Source of the DNA: Chloroflexota bacterium
GTDB lineage: Bacteria > Chloroflexota > UBA6077 > CF-72
Length of the DNA: 16,030 bases
Assembly (NCBI GenBank): GCA_019242065.1
Contig: JAFAWJ010001029.1
Coordinates: forward strand, 1 to 16,030
Reading direction: 5' to 3'
Part shown: positions 15,272 through 16,030 of the stretch, in pieces
Layout of the letters: each line of letters starts with the position of its first letter
Numbering within the stretch: position 1 is the stretch's first letter
Position numbers and translations under genes: made by a program
Notes under the pieces: model-generated
What the model was told of the DNA's origin: nothing
Databases searched by the model: none
Seen by the model: only the letters and a program-made list of their open reading frames with translations

Positions 15272-15514
15272 ATGCCGGCCAGCGCTGAGGAGCGCCTGAA
15301 GAAGATCATCGCCGAGCAGTTGAGCGTCAGCGAAGACGAGGTGACTCCAGAGGCGAACTTTATCGACGACCTGAACGCCGACTCGCTCGATCTCGTCGAG
15401 CTGATCATGTCGCTCGAAGAAGAATTCAACGTCAAGATCAGTGACGAGGACGCCGAAAAGATCCGCACCGTCCAGGACGCGATGGATTATCTGCACGAAC
15501 ATGGCGGCGCCTAG
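15272..15514 (+). CDS. acpP: Acyl carrier protein
   Basis: ACP carries acyl intermediates on a 4'-phosphopantetheine arm. The product is 80 aa, normal length, very acidic. The attachment site is Ser38 in DSLDLVEL (37-44), preceded by the conserved FIDDLNAD. The four-helix layout and the helix II recognition face ([12 protein letters not shown]) are standard for type II fatty acid synthase ACP. It is the last gene of the rpmF-fabD-fabG-nusB-acpP run; fabH, plsX and fabF are absent from the cluster. It is preceded by a strong AGGAG at 15262-15266. Confidence 0.97.
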   Translation: MPASAEERLKKIIAEQLSVSEDEVTPEANFIDDLNADSLDLVELIMSLEEEFNVKISDEDAEKIRTVQDAMDYLHEHGGA

Positions 15515-15551
15515 ATACAGTTAGCCAACACCCGCGTTCAGTGAGCACTCT

Positions 15552-16030
15552 ATGGCGATAACCCAGGCCCCGCTTCCACCTCCCGCCCCAGCGCCAGACG
15601 ATCAGGAATCGCACGCGCCCGGCGACAAGGAGATGACGCTCCTCGAACACCTCGAGGAGCTGCGCGGTCGGCTGGTTGCCGCCGTCCTGGCCGTGTGTAT
15701 CGGCGTGGTCATCGCGATCGTGCCGATTCCCACGCTGAACTCGGTCACCGGCTACCTGTTCGACCTGATCGTCAACCAGGCCAAAGCCAACAACGTGACG
15801 ATCATCGCCACCCGCCCGGGTGAGACGTTCTTCACCTACCTGCAAGTGGCGCTGGTCGTCGGCGCCGCGCTGGCGATGCCGGTCATCATCTACCAGTTAC
15901 TGGCATTTGTTTCGCCCGCGCTCTACGCCAACGAAAAGAAGTACCTGTACATCGCCGTACCGGGCGTGTTTTTCTCGTTCATGTGCGGCGTCGTGTTCTG
16001 CTACTTCTTGACGCTGCCACTGGCCACTCG
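15552..16030 (+). CDS. tatC: TatC, twin-arginine translocase subunit (3' end beyond window)
   Basis: TatC is the inner-membrane receptor that recognises twin-arginine signal peptides and recruits TatA. I read 159 codons from the ATG at 15552 to the edge without a stop. After a proline-rich extension (about 3-15) comes the family start MTLLEHLEELRGRL (28-41), the first membrane segment (about 41-58), then PGETFFTYLQVALVVGAALAMPVIIYQLLAFVSPALY and the EKKY stretch before the third segment. These are the conserved cytoplasmic-to-periplasmic Tat loops. A second in-frame ATG at 15633 would remove the extension, and its AAGGAG sits directly against it, too close to act as a site. The 37-nt gap after acpP carries no clear promoter. 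Tat substrates cannot be seen in this window. Confidence 0.95.
   Translation, partial: MAITQAPLPPPAPAPDDQESHAPGDKEMTLLEHLEELRGRLVAAVLAVCIGVVIAIVPIPTLNSVTGYLFDLIVNQAKANNVTIIATRPGETFFTYLQVALVVGAALAMPVIIYQLLAFVSPALYANEKKYLYIAVPGVFFSFMCGVVFCYFLTLPLAT

Noticed and set aside
15541..15551. GTG at 15541 as the tatC start
   Set aside because: It is out of frame with the TatC motifs; the in-frame ATG at 15552 is used instead.
1..16030. CRISPR array, tRNA, rRNA, insertion sequence or prophage
   Set aside because: No direct-repeat array with regular spacers, cloverleaf, transposase motif or phage gene was seen on either strand.

Overview
The window is a dense, high-GC bacterial housekeeping segment with about 20 protein genes, two of them cut by the window edges. 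I see no rRNA, tRNA, CRISPR array, transposase, phage gene, toxin-antitoxin or defence gene. A rod-shaped bacterium is implied by mreBCD-rodA. The gene order, the many GTG/TTG starts and the mixture of Firmicutes-like and actinobacteria-like neighbourhoods suggest a Chloroflexota member or a related high-GC Terrabacteria lineage. This taxonomic call is inference and only moderately sure.

Left arm (1-3331, minus strand): mreB-mreC-mreD-rodA, the cell-shape and elongasome operon, transcribed toward position 1. mreB and mreC overlap at their stop/start. The 138 bp between mreD and rodA are occupied by an inverted pair of heptamer-repeat arms, and no PBP2 gene lies in that gap.

Middle (3380-8694): facing away from mreB, fmt (Met-tRNA formyltransferase), rlmN (23S rRNA/tRNA m2A methyltransferase) and rpe (ribulose-phosphate 3-epimerase) run on the plus strand. 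rpmB (L28) lies on the minus strand and overlaps rpe tail to tail by 24 nt. Divergent from rpmB are fakA (DhaL/DAK fatty acid kinase) and a degV/fakB-type fatty-acid-binding protein, overlapping by 4 nt.

Right arm (8684-16030, plus strand): recG, rsmD, a coiled-coil gene resembling the mycobacterial septation factor SepIVA, a yceD-like DUF177 gene, rpmF (L32), fabD, fabG, nusB, acpP and the start of tatC. The genes are almost contiguous, with overlaps or gaps of 4-50 nt.

Functionally the block links translation (fmt, rlmN, L28, L32, rsmD, DUF177), lipid supply (exogenous fatty acids through FakA/FakB, de novo synthesis through FabD/FabG/ACP), DNA repair (RecG), rRNA transcription antitermination (NusB) and envelope growth or export (MreBCD/RodA, SepIVA-like, TatC). 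The order from fmt to acpP is a condensed version of the Bacillus subtilis def-fmt...rpe...rpmB/yloUV...recG...fabD-fabG-acpP region, with an actinobacteria-like rsmD-sepIVA-DUF177-rpmF block inserted.

The observations most worth a second look are: the absence of any ATG/GTG/TTG start able to encode the conserved FabD N-terminus (CTG start inferred); an 11-C homopolymer inside recG; the heptamer-repeat element between mreD and rodA; and the SepIVA-like gene outside its usual lineage. I found no clearly novel multi-gene system.
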